38,634 bases of DNA from Chloroflexota bacterium (GTDB lineage Bacteria; Chloroflexota; UBA11872), in the NCBI GenBank assembly GCA_028874175.1, contig JAPPLN010000075.1, positions 1-38,634 of the forward strand. The letters run 5' to 3'. Below are positions 17,172 to 25,084 of this stretch, piece by piece; within the stretch, counting starts at the first letter, position 1; each line of letters begins with the position of its first letter. The translations under genes and the position numbers were made by a program. A model generated the notes under the pieces. That model did no database searches. It was given only the letters and a program-made list of their open reading frames with translations, and was not told where the DNA came from.

Positions 17172-17603
17172 CTACGGCGTCTCCGACTCCCCGTGCTCGC
17201 AGTTGAACTGCCACGTAATCCCGAACTTGTCCGTGCACGCCCCGAAGTAGGCGCCCCAGAACATATCCGCAGGCGCCATTTGCACGGTCCCGCCCTCGGA
17301 GATCTTCGCGAAGAACTCGTCGGTCTGCTCCCTGTTCTCGGTCGTATAGGAAACCGAGAAGTTCGTACCTGTCACGTGCGGCGGACCAAACTCGGGCATC
17401 ACGTCGCTGCCCATCAGCACGCTCGACCCGATCGGGTACGACACGTGCATGATGTGGTCCTTCGCCTCCTCCGGTACGCCCATGTCCGGCGGGCCGTCCG
17501 CGAACGTCTGCACGATCGCAAAGTCCCCGCCAAACACCGACCGGTAAAACTCAAACGCTTCGCGGCAGTTGCCGTCAAAGTTTAGATAGATGCTCAGCGA
17601 CAT
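17172..17603 (-). CDS. PhnB/YjdN-like VOC-family protein
   Basis: A 143-residue protein matching the PhnB/YjdN type of VOC fold, often labelled 3-demethylubiquinone methyltransferase domain. Diagnostic parts are YLNFDGNCREAFEFYRSVFGG at the N-terminus, HIMHVSYPIGSSVLMGSD in the middle, and MAPADMFWGAYFGACTDKFG followed by ITWQFNCEH at the end. The start is well supported by AAGGGAG six bases upstream of the ATG. These proteins are metal-independent or weakly characterised; the function is unknown. It is convergent with the preceding VOC gene. Confidence 0.9.
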   Translation of the reverse strand: MSLSIYLNFDGNCREAFEFYRSVFGGDFAIVQTFADGPPDMGVPEEAKDHIMHVSYPIGSSVLMGSDVMPEFGPPHVTGTNFSVSYTTENREQTDEFFAKISEGGTVQMAPADMFWGAYFGACTDKFGITWQFNCEHGESETP

Positions 17604-17935
17604 CCGTGTCTCCCTTGAGCTAGCCGGCTCCCAACTGCGGCGCCCGCCCGTATCGCATTGATACGAACCACGGCTGACACTGCCGGACCGAGATGCACAA
17701 TTCTAGCCGCGGGTCACTTCGCTCAGGCGAACTCAATACTCGGAGGCTGGTCACCATCGGTCCCAGAGTCGTCACGCCGCGGCATTGTGGGTACGCGGTC
17801 CGCAACCACTCTTAAGGCTTCAGCCATCGCCCAGCAGCCTCTGTGACCGCGAGACACGTAGCTACAAAGCCGCTGGAGGCAAACGACCTCGGATCCTCCC
17901 GCGCGGAGGCTGGTCCGCCATGGGCCAAGAGGCCG
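17604..17935. other. Intergenic region with no recognised feature
   Basis: About 330 bases between the PhnB-like gene and the end of the inositol-monophosphatase-like gene, both on the minus strand. It should contain the PhnB-like promoter. I found no convincing -35/-10 pair, RNA gene, repeat or protein of recognisable kind; the short frames inside look random. Confidence 0.5.
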
Positions 17936-18772
17936 TCACCCGTAAGTCGGAAACGCAAGCTCCAGGCCGTGGGTCGCGGCAATCTCCAGGATGGTCTGGT
18001 GGATACGGCCGTTGGTAAAGATGCAGCGTCGGCTGGCGGAGGTCGTGGGCTCGCCTCTCACGTTGGTGACCTGGCCACCAGCTCGCTGCACCAGGAGCCC
18101 CGCGCCCGCATGGTCCCACCACTTGACACTGCTAAACATCGCACCGTCGTAGCGTCCCGCCGCCACCCAGGCAGTCTCTAGCGCCGCAGAGCCGGTCAGG
18201 CGCACGCGGTGAAACGTACGGGCCGCCTCCGCCAGCGCGGCGTTAAAGCGTCGGTCGTCCTCCGCGCTGACTCCCCGCTGAGCCCACGCCACGGTGCTCT
18301 CTGACGGATCGGTCCGCCCGGTCACGCTGATCTCTCGGCCGTTGAGCCGGGCCGGACCGTCGGCGGCCGCCGTAAACATCTCGTCCCGCACCGGATCGTA
18401 GATCGCAGCGACATCGGCCCGTGCCTCGCGGGTGTGGGCAACGCTCACGCAGAACTGCGGCTGCCCGCGCGAGTAATTGTCCGTGCCGTCCAGCGGATCG
18501 ATCACCCAGACGTCGGGTCCGTGGATTTCCGCTTCGTCGGGAAACTCCTCCGAATAGACCGTGTGCCCTGGAACGCGTTCGGCCAGCACCTCGCGAATGG
18601 CACGGTCGGCCGCAAAGTCGGCGTCCGTCACTACCGTTCGTTCGCCCTGCCAGGTCTTCCACTGCACGCCCAGCAGGTCCGACTCAAAGGTCCGCAGTAA
18701 CTCGGCTCCGGCGGCACGAGCCGCCGCTTCGGCAACCGCCAGCAGCCCGGCCCGGTCATTCGGGCCTGTCAT
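17936..18772 (-). CDS. Inositol monophosphatase family protein
   Basis: A 278-residue Mg-dependent phosphatase of the IMPase/FBPase/CysQ superfamily. Metal-site motifs are VVTDADFAADRAIRE, YSEEFP (Glu75/Glu76), VIDPLDGTDNYSRG (Asp92, Asp95) and WWDHAGAGLLVQRAGG (Asp220). The Tyr-Ser-Arg-Gly following the DGT motif differs from the usual NFxHG and may reflect substrate choice. Candidates are inositol-1-phosphate, histidinol-phosphate or a sugar bisphosphate. It starts two bases after the stop of the SRPBCC gene, so the two form an operon. Confidence 0.9.
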   Translation of the reverse strand: MTGPNDRAGLLAVAEAAARAAGAELLRTFESDLLGVQWKTWQGERTVVTDADFAADRAIREVLAERVPGHTVYSEEFPDEAEIHGPDVWVIDPLDGTDNYSRGQPQFCVSVAHTREARADVAAIYDPVRDEMFTAAADGPARLNGREISVTGRTDPSESTVAWAQRGVSAEDDRRFNAALAEAARTFHRVRLTGSAALETAWVAAGRYDGAMFSSVKWWDHAGAGLLVQRAGGQVTNVRGEPTTSASRRCIFTNGRIHQTILEIAATHGLELAFPTYG

Positions 18773-18774
18773 GC

Positions 18775-19215
18775 TCAGGCCGTGGTCGGCATTTCGGCCA
18801 ACGCCTTGCGCAGGCCCTGCGTCCAGCCACGCACGTTACGACGAAGGCTGAATTTCACGAAGAAACTCAGCGGACCCAGCGTGCGCGGGCCGGATGCGGT
18901 TTGCCGGATCCGCACACCTGTGCCGCCTTCGACTGGCCGCAATTCGATCGACATACCGCGAGTCAGTCCGGCCTTGCTTCCGGCCCATGCGGCCGAGTGG
19001 CCGAGGTCGACGTCGGTGATGGTGTAAATGAACGTCATTCGCTCGCGCCCGGTCTTCTGGCGGAACCGGAAACCTGGCGTCCAATTCCCGGCGGTGAGCC
19101 GCTCGGCGTCCTCGATGGTGGCATTCCACTTCGACCAGTCGTTGATTGTGCTCACCAGCTGCCAGATCGTGTTGACTGGCGCCATGAGTTCAACGCTCGC
19201 GGTTTCCTCAATCAC
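18775..19215 (-). CDS. SRPBCC (START-like) domain protein
   Basis: A 146-residue protein of the polyketide-cyclase/START-like superfamily, which binds hydrophobic ligands in a helix-grip fold. It shows the typical start EETASVELMAPVNTIWQLVSTINDWSKWN, a central stretch ending GMSIELRPVEGGTGVRI, and a long C-terminal helix RNVRGWTQGLRKALAEM. The GTG start at 19215 has GGAGAGG just upstream. It is the first gene of a two-gene unit with the inositol-monophosphatase-like gene and is divergent from the alpha-oxoamine synthase. The ligand is unknown. Confidence 0.85.
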   Translation of the reverse strand: MIEETASVELMAPVNTIWQLVSTINDWSKWNATIEDAERLTAGNWTPGFRFRQKTGRERMTFIYTITDVDLGHSAAWAGSKAGLTRGMSIELRPVEGGTGVRIRQTASGPRTLGPLSFFVKFSLRRNVRGWTQGLRKALAEMPTTA

Positions 19216-19347
19216 CGACCTCTCCTAACCCCAGCCACGCGAACATCGCGCCTGCGCATCCGGCATCTTACGCCGCTCTACAGGCATATGCCCTGTTGAC
19301 GCTACGCTACAGCGGTATAGGGCTCCGAGCCGCCCCGAGGAATGCCG

Positions 19348-20514
19348 ATGGACCCGCTGGGATTTGTAGACGCTCACGTACGCGATCTGCGCGAGCGCGG
19401 CCTCTTCCGGCAATTGCCGGTCTTGCAGTCACCGCAGGGTCCGCGCATCCGTATCGGCGGCCGTGAACTCATCAACATGTCGTCGAACGACTACCTCGGC
19501 CTGGCCAACGATGCGGCCTTGCGTGAGGCCGCCATGGCCGGCGCCGAAACCTGGGGCGGCGGCGCGGGCGCGGTCCGAACGATCGCCGGCACGCTGGATG
19601 TCCATCAAGCCCTCGAATCCGAAATCGCCGCCTGGAAAGGCGTGGAAGCCACGCTGGTCTTCCAATCGGGTTTCGCGGGCAACCTGGGCACCATTCCGGC
19701 CCTCGTCGGCCGCGGAGACGTAATCCTCAGCGATGAACTGAATCACGCCAGCATCATCGACGGCTGCCGGCTCAGTCGCGCGGAGATCCGCCGCTTCGCT
19801 CATGCCGACGCCGACTCGCTCCGGGAGCAGTTGGCCGCCTGCACGCCGGATCAGCGCAAGCTGGTGGTGACGGACGGCGTCTTCAGCATGGATGGCGATA
19901 TCGCGCCACTGCCCGACATCTGCGACGCGGCCGAGGCGTTCGGCGCCATGGTGATGGTCGACGATGCGCACGGCAGTGGAGTTCTTGGTCGCGGTGGCCG
20001 CGGCTCTGTGGATCACTTTGGCCTGCACGGGCGCGTGCAGGTCCAGTTAGGCACCCTCTCAAAAGCCATCGGCTCGATGGGCGGCTACATTGCCGGCAGC
20101 CAGGCGCTGCGCGACTACCTCACGCACACGGCCCGGCCTGTCCTGTTTTCCACGTCGCATCCGCCTGCCGTCGTCGAAACCACGCGGGCATCGATCAGAG
20201 TCCTTACCCGCGAACCCGAACGAGTCGAAAGGCTGTGGGACAACGCCCGCTTCTTCAAGCAGGGGCTGTCCAACCTGGGCATGGACCTCGGGCGCAGCGC
20301 GACGCCCATCACGCCGGTGATCGTGGGCGAAGCCGAACGCGCCCACGCGCTGAGCGACCGTTTGCGGCAGCGCGGCATCTTCGTTCAAAGCGTGGCCTTC
20401 CCAACCGTTCCTCGAGACGCCGCCAGGGTTCGCGCCATGGTCAGCGCCGCCCACAGCCGAGATGACCTGGCCCAGGCGGTTGATGCCTTCGGCGAGGCGA
20501 TGCGCGGTCTCTAA
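19348..20514 (+). CDS. Alpha-oxoamine synthase: glycine C-acetyltransferase / 8-amino-7-oxononanoate synthase
   Basis: A 388-residue PLP enzyme that condenses an acyl-CoA with an amino acid. Motifs are NMSSNDYLGL (43-52), GGGAGAVRTIAGTLDVHQALE (70-90), LNHASIIDG with the cofactor-stacking His133, VDDAHGSGVLG (204-214) and GTLSKAIGSMGGYIAG with the Schiff-base Lys239. This supports Kbl or BioF; sequence by eye does not separate them, and no biotin or threonine-catabolic genes lie nearby. ATG 19348 is preferred because GAGGA lies six bases upstream; ATG 19342 would touch it. Confidence 0.88.
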   Translation: MDPLGFVDAHVRDLRERGLFRQLPVLQSPQGPRIRIGGRELINMSSNDYLGLANDAALREAAMAGAETWGGGAGAVRTIAGTLDVHQALESEIAAWKGVEATLVFQSGFAGNLGTIPALVGRGDVILSDELNHASIIDGCRLSRAEIRRFAHADADSLREQLAACTPDQRKLVVTDGVFSMDGDIAPLPDICDAAEAFGAMVMVDDAHGSGVLGRGGRGSVDHFGLHGRVQVQLGTLSKAIGSMGGYIAGSQALRDYLTHTARPVLFSTSHPPAVVETTRASIRVLTREPERVERLWDNARFFKQGLSNLGMDLGRSATPITPVIVGEAERAHALSDRLRQRGIFVQSVAFPTVPRDAARVRAMVSAAHSRDDLAQAVDAFGEAMRGL

Positions 20515-20583
20515 CCCAGCGCACTCTCGAACAACCGCGAGGCGGTGCTAGCATCGCGCCCCCGCGCTTGCCTGGAGTCTGAG

Positions 20584-21651
20584 GTGTCCGAGTCGCTCAA
20601 AGACTTGCGGCGCGACATTGACTCCCTGGACGAGCAGTTGGTCACGCTGCTCGGGCAGCGCGCCGAGCTTGTCCGGAAAATCGGCCATCGCAAGGCTGAC
20701 ACTGGGATCCCTGTCTTCGACCCGGGACGCGAGCGCGACGTGCTGGAACGGGTCACGGCAATCAACCCGGGACCCTACGAGGACGATCACATCCAGGCGA
20801 TCTACCGCGAGATCATGGCCGCCTCGCGAAGCCTGGAAGAGCCACCCCGGGTCGGCTATTTGGGCCCACCGCACACCTTCAGTCACCAGGCTGCGCAGCA
20901 GTATTTCGGCCGAATTGCCGACCTGACACCGCTCAATTCATTCAGCGACATCTTCGACTTCGTCGACCGCTCGCCGCGCGTCTCGGGCGTCGTCCCCATC
21001 GAAAACACCACCAGCGGCACAATTGGCGAAACGCTTGACCTTTTCGTCGCACGCAACGTCCACATCCAGGCCGAGGTTCAACTGCCGGTCTCCCACAACC
21101 TGTTGGCGATCTCCGATGGAGGTGACTGGAGCCGCGTCTATTCGCACCCGCACGCCATTGCCCAGTGCCGGGGATGGATTCAGCGTCACCTCGGCACCAC
21201 GCCACTCATCGAAGTGGCCAGCACGGCGGAAGCCGCTCGACGCGCGGCTGGAGAACCCAACACCGCGGCCATCGGTCCGCTGAGCGCGGCCGAAGCATTC
21301 GGGCTGGAGGTCTTGCAGCAGGACATTCAGGACGTGGCGTCCAACCGAACCCGCTTCTACGTGATTGGCGACAAGCCGTCGGCCCGCACTGGCCGAGACA
21401 AAATGGCTTTGATGGTGGCCGTCCACGACCGCGTCGGCGCGCTCCACGACGTGCTCAGCTGCCTGCGCGACCATGACCTCAACCTCAGCTTCATCCAATC
21501 GCGGCCCTCGCGACTCAAGCCGGACGACTACATCTTTTTCCTGGAAATGATGGGACATCCGGACGAAGCGCCCGTCCAGGAGGCGCTGCGCGTGCTTGGT
21601 GAGTCGACCGTCCTCACGCGCGTCCTCGGAGCCTGGCCGGTCGAGAGCTGA
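20584..21651 (+). CDS. pheA: Bifunctional chorismate mutase / prephenate dehydratase
   Basis: A 355-residue enzyme of phenylalanine synthesis. Domains: AroQ-type chorismate mutase (1-88: LRRDIDSLDEQLVTLLGQRAE, then HRKADTGIPVFDPGRE), prephenate dehydratase (90-265: VGYLGPPHTFSHQAA, VVPIENTTSGTIGETLDL and catalytic Thr256-Arg257-Phe258 in SNRTRFYVIG), and a C-terminal ACT regulatory domain (275-355) with IQSRPSR in place of the usual IESRP, where phenylalanine feedback acts. The start is GTG 20584 with GGAG six bases upstream; the frame is open 13 codons further. It follows the PLP enzyme gene by 69 bases and converges on pyrF. Confidence 0.95.
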   Translation: MSESLKDLRRDIDSLDEQLVTLLGQRAELVRKIGHRKADTGIPVFDPGRERDVLERVTAINPGPYEDDHIQAIYREIMAASRSLEEPPRVGYLGPPHTFSHQAAQQYFGRIADLTPLNSFSDIFDFVDRSPRVSGVVPIENTTSGTIGETLDLFVARNVHIQAEVQLPVSHNLLAISDGGDWSRVYSHPHAIAQCRGWIQRHLGTTPLIEVASTAEAARRAAGEPNTAAIGPLSAAEAFGLEVLQQDIQDVASNRTRFYVIGDKPSARTGRDKMALMVAVHDRVGALHDVLSCLRDHDLNLSFIQSRPSRLKPDDYIFFLEMMGHPDEAPVQEALRVLGESTVLTRVLGAWPVES

Positions 21652-21663
21652 GCCGACCTTTCG

Positions 21664-22506
21664 TCAGTCCGGTCGGGCCTCCTCGATTGCCGACCGCATT
21701 TCCTCAACCTTCATTCGCACGGCCTGCGCGTAGTCGGGACCGTCGCTCGCCCAGAGCGCCGAACGCCCGGCATTGACCAGCACCCCTTCTGGCGCCGGTC
21801 CGAAGCCGGCCCGCACCGTGGACTCCAGTGCCCCACCCTGCGCGCCGACGCCCGGGGCCAGGATCGGCATGCCGGGTGTCAGCTCACGCACCGTCGCAAC
21901 GTCATCGGGACGCGTGGCGCCCACCACCACGCCCAGATTCCCAAGCTCGTTCCATTCAACTAGCCGGCGCGCCAGCCGTGCGTAGACCGGGTCGCCGTGA
22001 CCGGTCGGCAAACCCTGCAAATCGTCGGCGCCCGGATTGCTGCTGCGCAACCAGGCGAACGCGCCGCGGTCCGGCCGCTCGATCAGCGGTTGAACTGCGT
22101 CCCGCCCACCCCACGGATTGAAGGTGATGGCGTCGACCTCAAGGTACTCGAACAGAAAACTGGCGTAACGCTCGGATGTGTCAGCCACGTCGCCAACTTT
22201 GTTGTCCGCAATTAGCAAGGCGCGGTCACCGACGGCATCGCGAACATCTCGCAGCAGCTGCAAGCCATCAGGTCCTAGCGCCAGGTAAAACGGAACGTTT
22301 GGCTTGAAGGCCACGACCGCCTCGGCGCAGGCGTCCACGACCTCCAGCAGAAACTCGCGTCCACCTTCCGGCGACTTGCGCAGACCCGCCGGCAAACGCT
22401 TCAGATCCAGGTCCAGGCCCAGGCACACCCATGATCGCTTTTCCTCGGCCTCTCGCCAGAGTCGTCCGGAAAACGTGTCGGCACTTCGGCCCGGGTTCAG
22501 CTTCAC
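21664..22506 (-). CDS. pyrF: Orotidine 5'-phosphate decarboxylase (type 2)
   Basis: A 280-residue enzyme that makes UMP from OMP in pyrimidine synthesis. It belongs to the longer type 2 PyrF group: VCLGLDLDLKRLP (27-39), VVAFKPNVPFY with Lys68, and catalytic DNKVGDVADTSERYA with Asp101-Lys103-Asp106, then ITFNPWGGRDAVQPL, and LGVVVGATRPDDVATVR with APGVGAQGG near the end for phosphate binding. I chose GTG 22506; an upstream start at 22557 would add 17 residues without family likeness and would overlap the LysM-gene promoter. The 3' end is 12 bases from the convergent pheA. Confidence 0.93.
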   Translation of the reverse strand: MKLNPGRSADTFSGRLWREAEEKRSWVCLGLDLDLKRLPAGLRKSPEGGREFLLEVVDACAEAVVAFKPNVPFYLALGPDGLQLLRDVRDAVGDRALLIADNKVGDVADTSERYASFLFEYLEVDAITFNPWGGRDAVQPLIERPDRGAFAWLRSSNPGADDLQGLPTGHGDPVYARLARRLVEWNELGNLGVVVGATRPDDVATVRELTPGMPILAPGVGAQGGALESTVRAGFGPAPEGVLVNAGRSALWASDGPDYAQAVRMKVEEMRSAIEEARPD

Positions 22507-22542
22507 GCAGCCACACTCCAGGCCACCGCTGTGCCAGCCTTT

Positions 22543-22571
22543 TTGAGACCGAAGCACGCCAGTCCTATACT
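22543..22571 (+). promoter_or_regulatory. Sigma-70-type promoter of the LysM gene
   Basis: TTGAGA at 22543-22548 and TATACT at 22566-22571 are exactly 17 bases apart, one of the best promoter matches in the window. It drives the LysM gene starting at 22618 and lies just upstream of the divergent pyrF start. Confidence 0.7.
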
Positions 22572-22617
22572 CGTGCCCGCGCGAAACGCCGATTGGCGCC
22601 AGCCGCTGGGGGCAGGC

Positions 22618-22845
22618 ATGGGACTCTTAGATTTCCTTAAGCGCGAAAAGAAAGTGACGGCCGTCCGCCACACGATCAAGGTGATGCCCCGCGAAACACT
22701 TCGAACGATCGCCGAGCGCGAATACGGCGACCAGGACAAGTGGGAAATCATCTTCAACAAGAACAAGTGGCGGTTTGACGGCGCCGATCCGAACACCATC
22801 TATCCGGGCATGGACCTGGATATTCCGGAGATCGAATCGGACTGA
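22618..22845 (+). CDS. Small LysM-like domain protein
   Basis: A 75-residue protein made almost wholly of one LysM-like module: HTIKVMPRETLRTIAEREYGD, KWEIIFNKNKW, DPNTIYPGMDLDIPE. It has the expected opening strand, the short helix followed by a second helix, and the P-G-x-x-L-x-I-P ending. It begins MGLLDFLKREKK with no signal peptide, so it is probably cytoplasmic, as for other short LysM proteins of the YgaU/XkdP type that bind potassium or act as adaptors. A strong promoter lies 50 bases upstream and a G-rich stretch precedes the ATG. Function unknown. Confidence 0.85.
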   Translation: MGLLDFLKREKKVTAVRHTIKVMPRETLRTIAEREYGDQDKWEIIFNKNKWRFDGADPNTIYPGMDLDIPEIESD

Positions 22846-22874
22846 CGCCGTATCCGGATCTTTGCATCATCAGG

Positions 22875-22960
22875 TGCCGAAGGTCGGGATCGAACCGACA
22901 CGAGGGATGAACCTCACTGGTTTTTGAGACCAGCGCGTCTACCAGTTCCGCCACTTCGGC
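22875..22960 (-). tRNA. tRNA-Leu (CAA)
   Basis: An 86-base type II tRNA. The acceptor stem GCCGAAG pairs with CTTCGGC, the anticodon stem CTGGT/ACCAG closes loop CTCAAAA with anticodon CAA, a variable arm follows, and the T arm holds GGTTCGATC. The 3' CCA is not encoded: the discriminator A is followed by CCT. Confidence 0.95.
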
Positions 22961-22965
22961 GATGG

Positions 22966-23038
22966 CAGGAGTGGAGGGACTCGAACCCCCGACCTACGGT
23001 TTTGGAGACCGTTGCTCTTCCAGCTGAGCTACACTCCT
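22966..23038 (-). tRNA. tRNA-Trp (CCA)
   Basis: A 73-base tRNA with acceptor stem AGGAGTG/CACTCCT, anticodon stem ACGGT/ACCGT around CTCCAAA (anticodon CCA), and T-loop GGTTCGAGTCC. The 3' CCA is encoded at 22963-22965. It lies five bases upstream of tRNA-Leu on the same strand, probably co-transcribed. Confidence 0.95.
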
Positions 23039-23159
23039 TCACGGTTTCTACGCTAGCACAGGGGAGCGTCGGTTCCCCTGCCGAGCCGCTCGCCGCAACC
23101 GCCCCCAGGGCGCGCGACCCACGGACGCAGGCGGCCTTCCCGGACCTGAGCTTCCGCGC

Positions 23160-23750
23160 ATGACCGACCTCCCGGAAGACCTCACCTTCAGAGCTGTCGA
23201 ACCGTCAACCTGGCCGGATTTCGAGCGCCTGTTTTCGTCCCGTGGCGCACCCCACTACTGCTGGTGCCTGCCGTATCGAGCTACGCGCGAGGAAGCTCGA
23301 CAACGCAACCGCGCCACCTTGAAAGCTGGCATGGCCCGGCGCATCTGCCAGGGCCAGCCGGTGGGCATCCTGGCCTACGACGGTGCTGATCCAATTGCGT
23401 GGTGCTCGATAGCTCCACGGCCGACGTTTCCGCGGCTCAGGACCTCAAGCGTCACCGGCGCGGCCGACTCGAACGACGCGTCGATCTGGTCGCTGACTTG
23501 CTTCTACGTGCCCAGGCGATTACGCAGCCGCGGGTTGGCCCGGCGGCTCCTGCAGGCAGCCATCGACAGGGCGTGCACGCAGGGCGCCAGCGCCGTGGAG
23601 GCCTATCCGGCCGACCCGGATTCCCCGAGCTACCGGTACGGGGGCGTTCGACCGATGTACAGCAACGCTGGCTTTCGGGAAATCGGCCGCCTCGGCAAGC
23701 GGCGATACGTTATGCGGCTCGACCTCCCGGTCAACGCGGACTCGCCCTAA
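23160..23750 (+). CDS. GNAT-family N-acetyltransferase
   Basis: A 196-residue protein with the GNAT acetyl-CoA-binding fold. SLTCFYVPRRLRSRGLARRLLQAAID covers motif A, where RSRGLARRLL stands for the usual RxxGxG/A pyrophosphate loop, and MYSNAGFREIGRLGKRRYVMRLDL is the C-terminal strand-helix-strand. The N-terminal APHYCWCLPYR has two Cys and is characteristic of one GNAT subgroup. The acetyl acceptor is unknown. The gene converges on another GNAT gene seven bases away. Confidence 0.85.
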   Translation: MTDLPEDLTFRAVEPSTWPDFERLFSSRGAPHYCWCLPYRATREEARQRNRATLKAGMARRICQGQPVGILAYDGADPIAWCSIAPRPTFPRLRTSSVTGAADSNDASIWSLTCFYVPRRLRSRGLARRLLQAAIDRACTQGASAVEAYPADPDSPSYRYGGVRPMYSNAGFREIGRLGKRRYVMRLDLPVNADSP

Positions 23751-23757
23751 CCGACGC

Positions 23758-24513
23758 TCACCTGCGACGCGGCGTGTACATGAACAGGGTGCCGATCTGC
23801 TCATAGCCCACCAGCGGATACAACAAGGCGCCGGTATGACTCGCGGCCAGCACGGCCAACTGTGAGCCGTGCGATCGGTCGTCGCGCAGCATCCGGCACA
23901 TCAGCGCACGGCCAATGCCGCGGCGTCGGAATTCCGGCTTGACGTACAGATTGGCGCACCAGGTCGCCCTCGCCACCTCGATACTGCTCACCCAACCCGC
24001 CGGATCGCCGTCCATCAGTGCCGCATACATACGCAACGGAGCATCCGGCGTGAGGTGTTCGGGAAGAATCTGCCGTCGGCGGACTGCCTTGTTCACCTTG
24101 TCCGCAAGCGCAGCGTCCAGCACGCGGACGATCTCGATCGGCGACGCGAACCGCGGAATCTTCCGCAAGTCGTGGATCATGATCGGCTCGGTGAATCCCA
24201 GGCGATGATCCAGCGCCCGATACCCGGCCCGCGTCGGCTCGTCGGACTCCCCAAGCGCGCAGATTGCGCAAATGGCGTACTGGCCGCGCGTATTCCGCCT
24301 GACAATCCGCACGGTCTCGTCCGGCGCGATTCCGTGCGCGAACCACTCTTCCCTTCGGTACCGCCCACGCCGACGTGGAGCGTCGCGCGTCACCCACATT
24401 TCGCCGACGCGCTCTGCCAGATAGGGGTGCGTGAAGCTACGTGGAACACAGATCCCTTGAGCGAATACTTCTAGCGCCGTATCCAGAAGGCGCCCGGCCT
24501 CCGCCTCGATCAC
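23758..24513 (-). CDS. GNAT-family N-acetyltransferase
   Basis: A 251-residue protein with a GNAT domain in its C-terminal half. ARATWCANLYVKPEFRRRGIGRALMCRMLRD holds the acetyl-CoA loop RRRGIGRAL, and LAASHTGALLYPLVGYEQIGTLFMY is the usual end. The N-terminal half, with an ALDHRLGFTEPIMIHDL segment and paired cysteines in AICAICALGES, is unfamiliar and may bind substrate. The start is GTG at 24513. It is convergent with, but not clearly related to, the neighbouring acetyltransferase. Substrate unknown. Confidence 0.82.
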   Translation of the reverse strand: MIEAEAGRLLDTALEVFAQGICVPRSFTHPYLAERVGEMWVTRDAPRRRGRYRREEWFAHGIAPDETVRIVRRNTRGQYAICAICALGESDEPTRAGYRALDHRLGFTEPIMIHDLRKIPRFASPIEIVRVLDAALADKVNKAVRRRQILPEHLTPDAPLRMYAALMDGDPAGWVSSIEVARATWCANLYVKPEFRRRGIGRALMCRMLRDDRSHGSQLAVLAASHTGALLYPLVGYEQIGTLFMYTPRRR

Positions 24514-24694
24514 GATGGCTCTGCCCGTTGCACGGCTTCCTTGGCTCGCTGACCTGCGACGCTAGGCCTCCAGTCGACGCGTCACTCGGACCACCAGGAT
24601 CACAAGCGTGTCGGCAAGATCTTCGTACACACCGCGATAGTCACCAACGAGGACGAATTCGGAAGTCGGTCGATTGCGCCGGCTCCCCGGCTGG

Positions 24695-24766
24695 CTCCTC
24701 GGGCAGGACTCGAACCTGCAACCCTGCGGTTAACAGCCGCACGCTCTACCATTGAGCTACCGAGGA
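24695..24766 (-). tRNA. tRNA-Asn (GTT)
   Basis: A 72-base tRNA with acceptor stem TCCTCGG/CCGAGGA, anticodon stem TGCGG/CCGCA around CTGTTAA (anticodon GTT), and T-loop GGTTCGAGTCC. The 3' CCA is encoded at 24692-24694. Confidence 0.95.
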
Positions 24767-24829
24767 ATGGACTTCCAAACCGAAGGCCAGCGGCGAAGGC
24801 CAACCTCGCCGCACGTCGCCGCCTTACGG

Positions 24830-24940
24830 CTAGGCGCCCGCTCCCGACTCGTCTTCGACGCCCATCAGGCTCTTGGCCTTTCGAAAAAGAACTGCAAGAA
24901 CCCCAAGGACGACCGCAAGCACGCCGAGCTTCTTGATCAT
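24830..24940 (-). CDS. Putative 36-residue single-span membrane microprotein
   Basis: A short frame starts MIKKLGVLAVVLGVLAVLFR, one hydrophobic helix after two lysines, then a charged tail KAKSLMGVEDESGAGA. Codon third positions are mostly G or C (about 24 of 35), as in neighbouring genes, and an extended -10-like TGCTATTCT lies about 45 bases upstream on the same strand. It resembles the very short one-helix proteins found near tRNAs in some high-GC bacteria. There is no strong ribosome binding site, and its function is unknown. It sits just upstream of tRNA-Asn on the same strand. Confidence 0.5.
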   Translation of the reverse strand: MIKKLGVLAVVLGVLAVLFRKAKSLMGVEDESGAGA

Positions 24941-25084
24941 CTGATGTGCCCGTGGGTAACCGATTGCAAGGAGACGCGGCGAGAATAGCAAAGTCCAATC
25001 GGGCGCCTTCTCGCGAACCGAGGCGCGGGCAGATCACTCGGCTCCGCGGCTAGACTTGGCTGATCCCCAAGCTTGGTCACCCGC

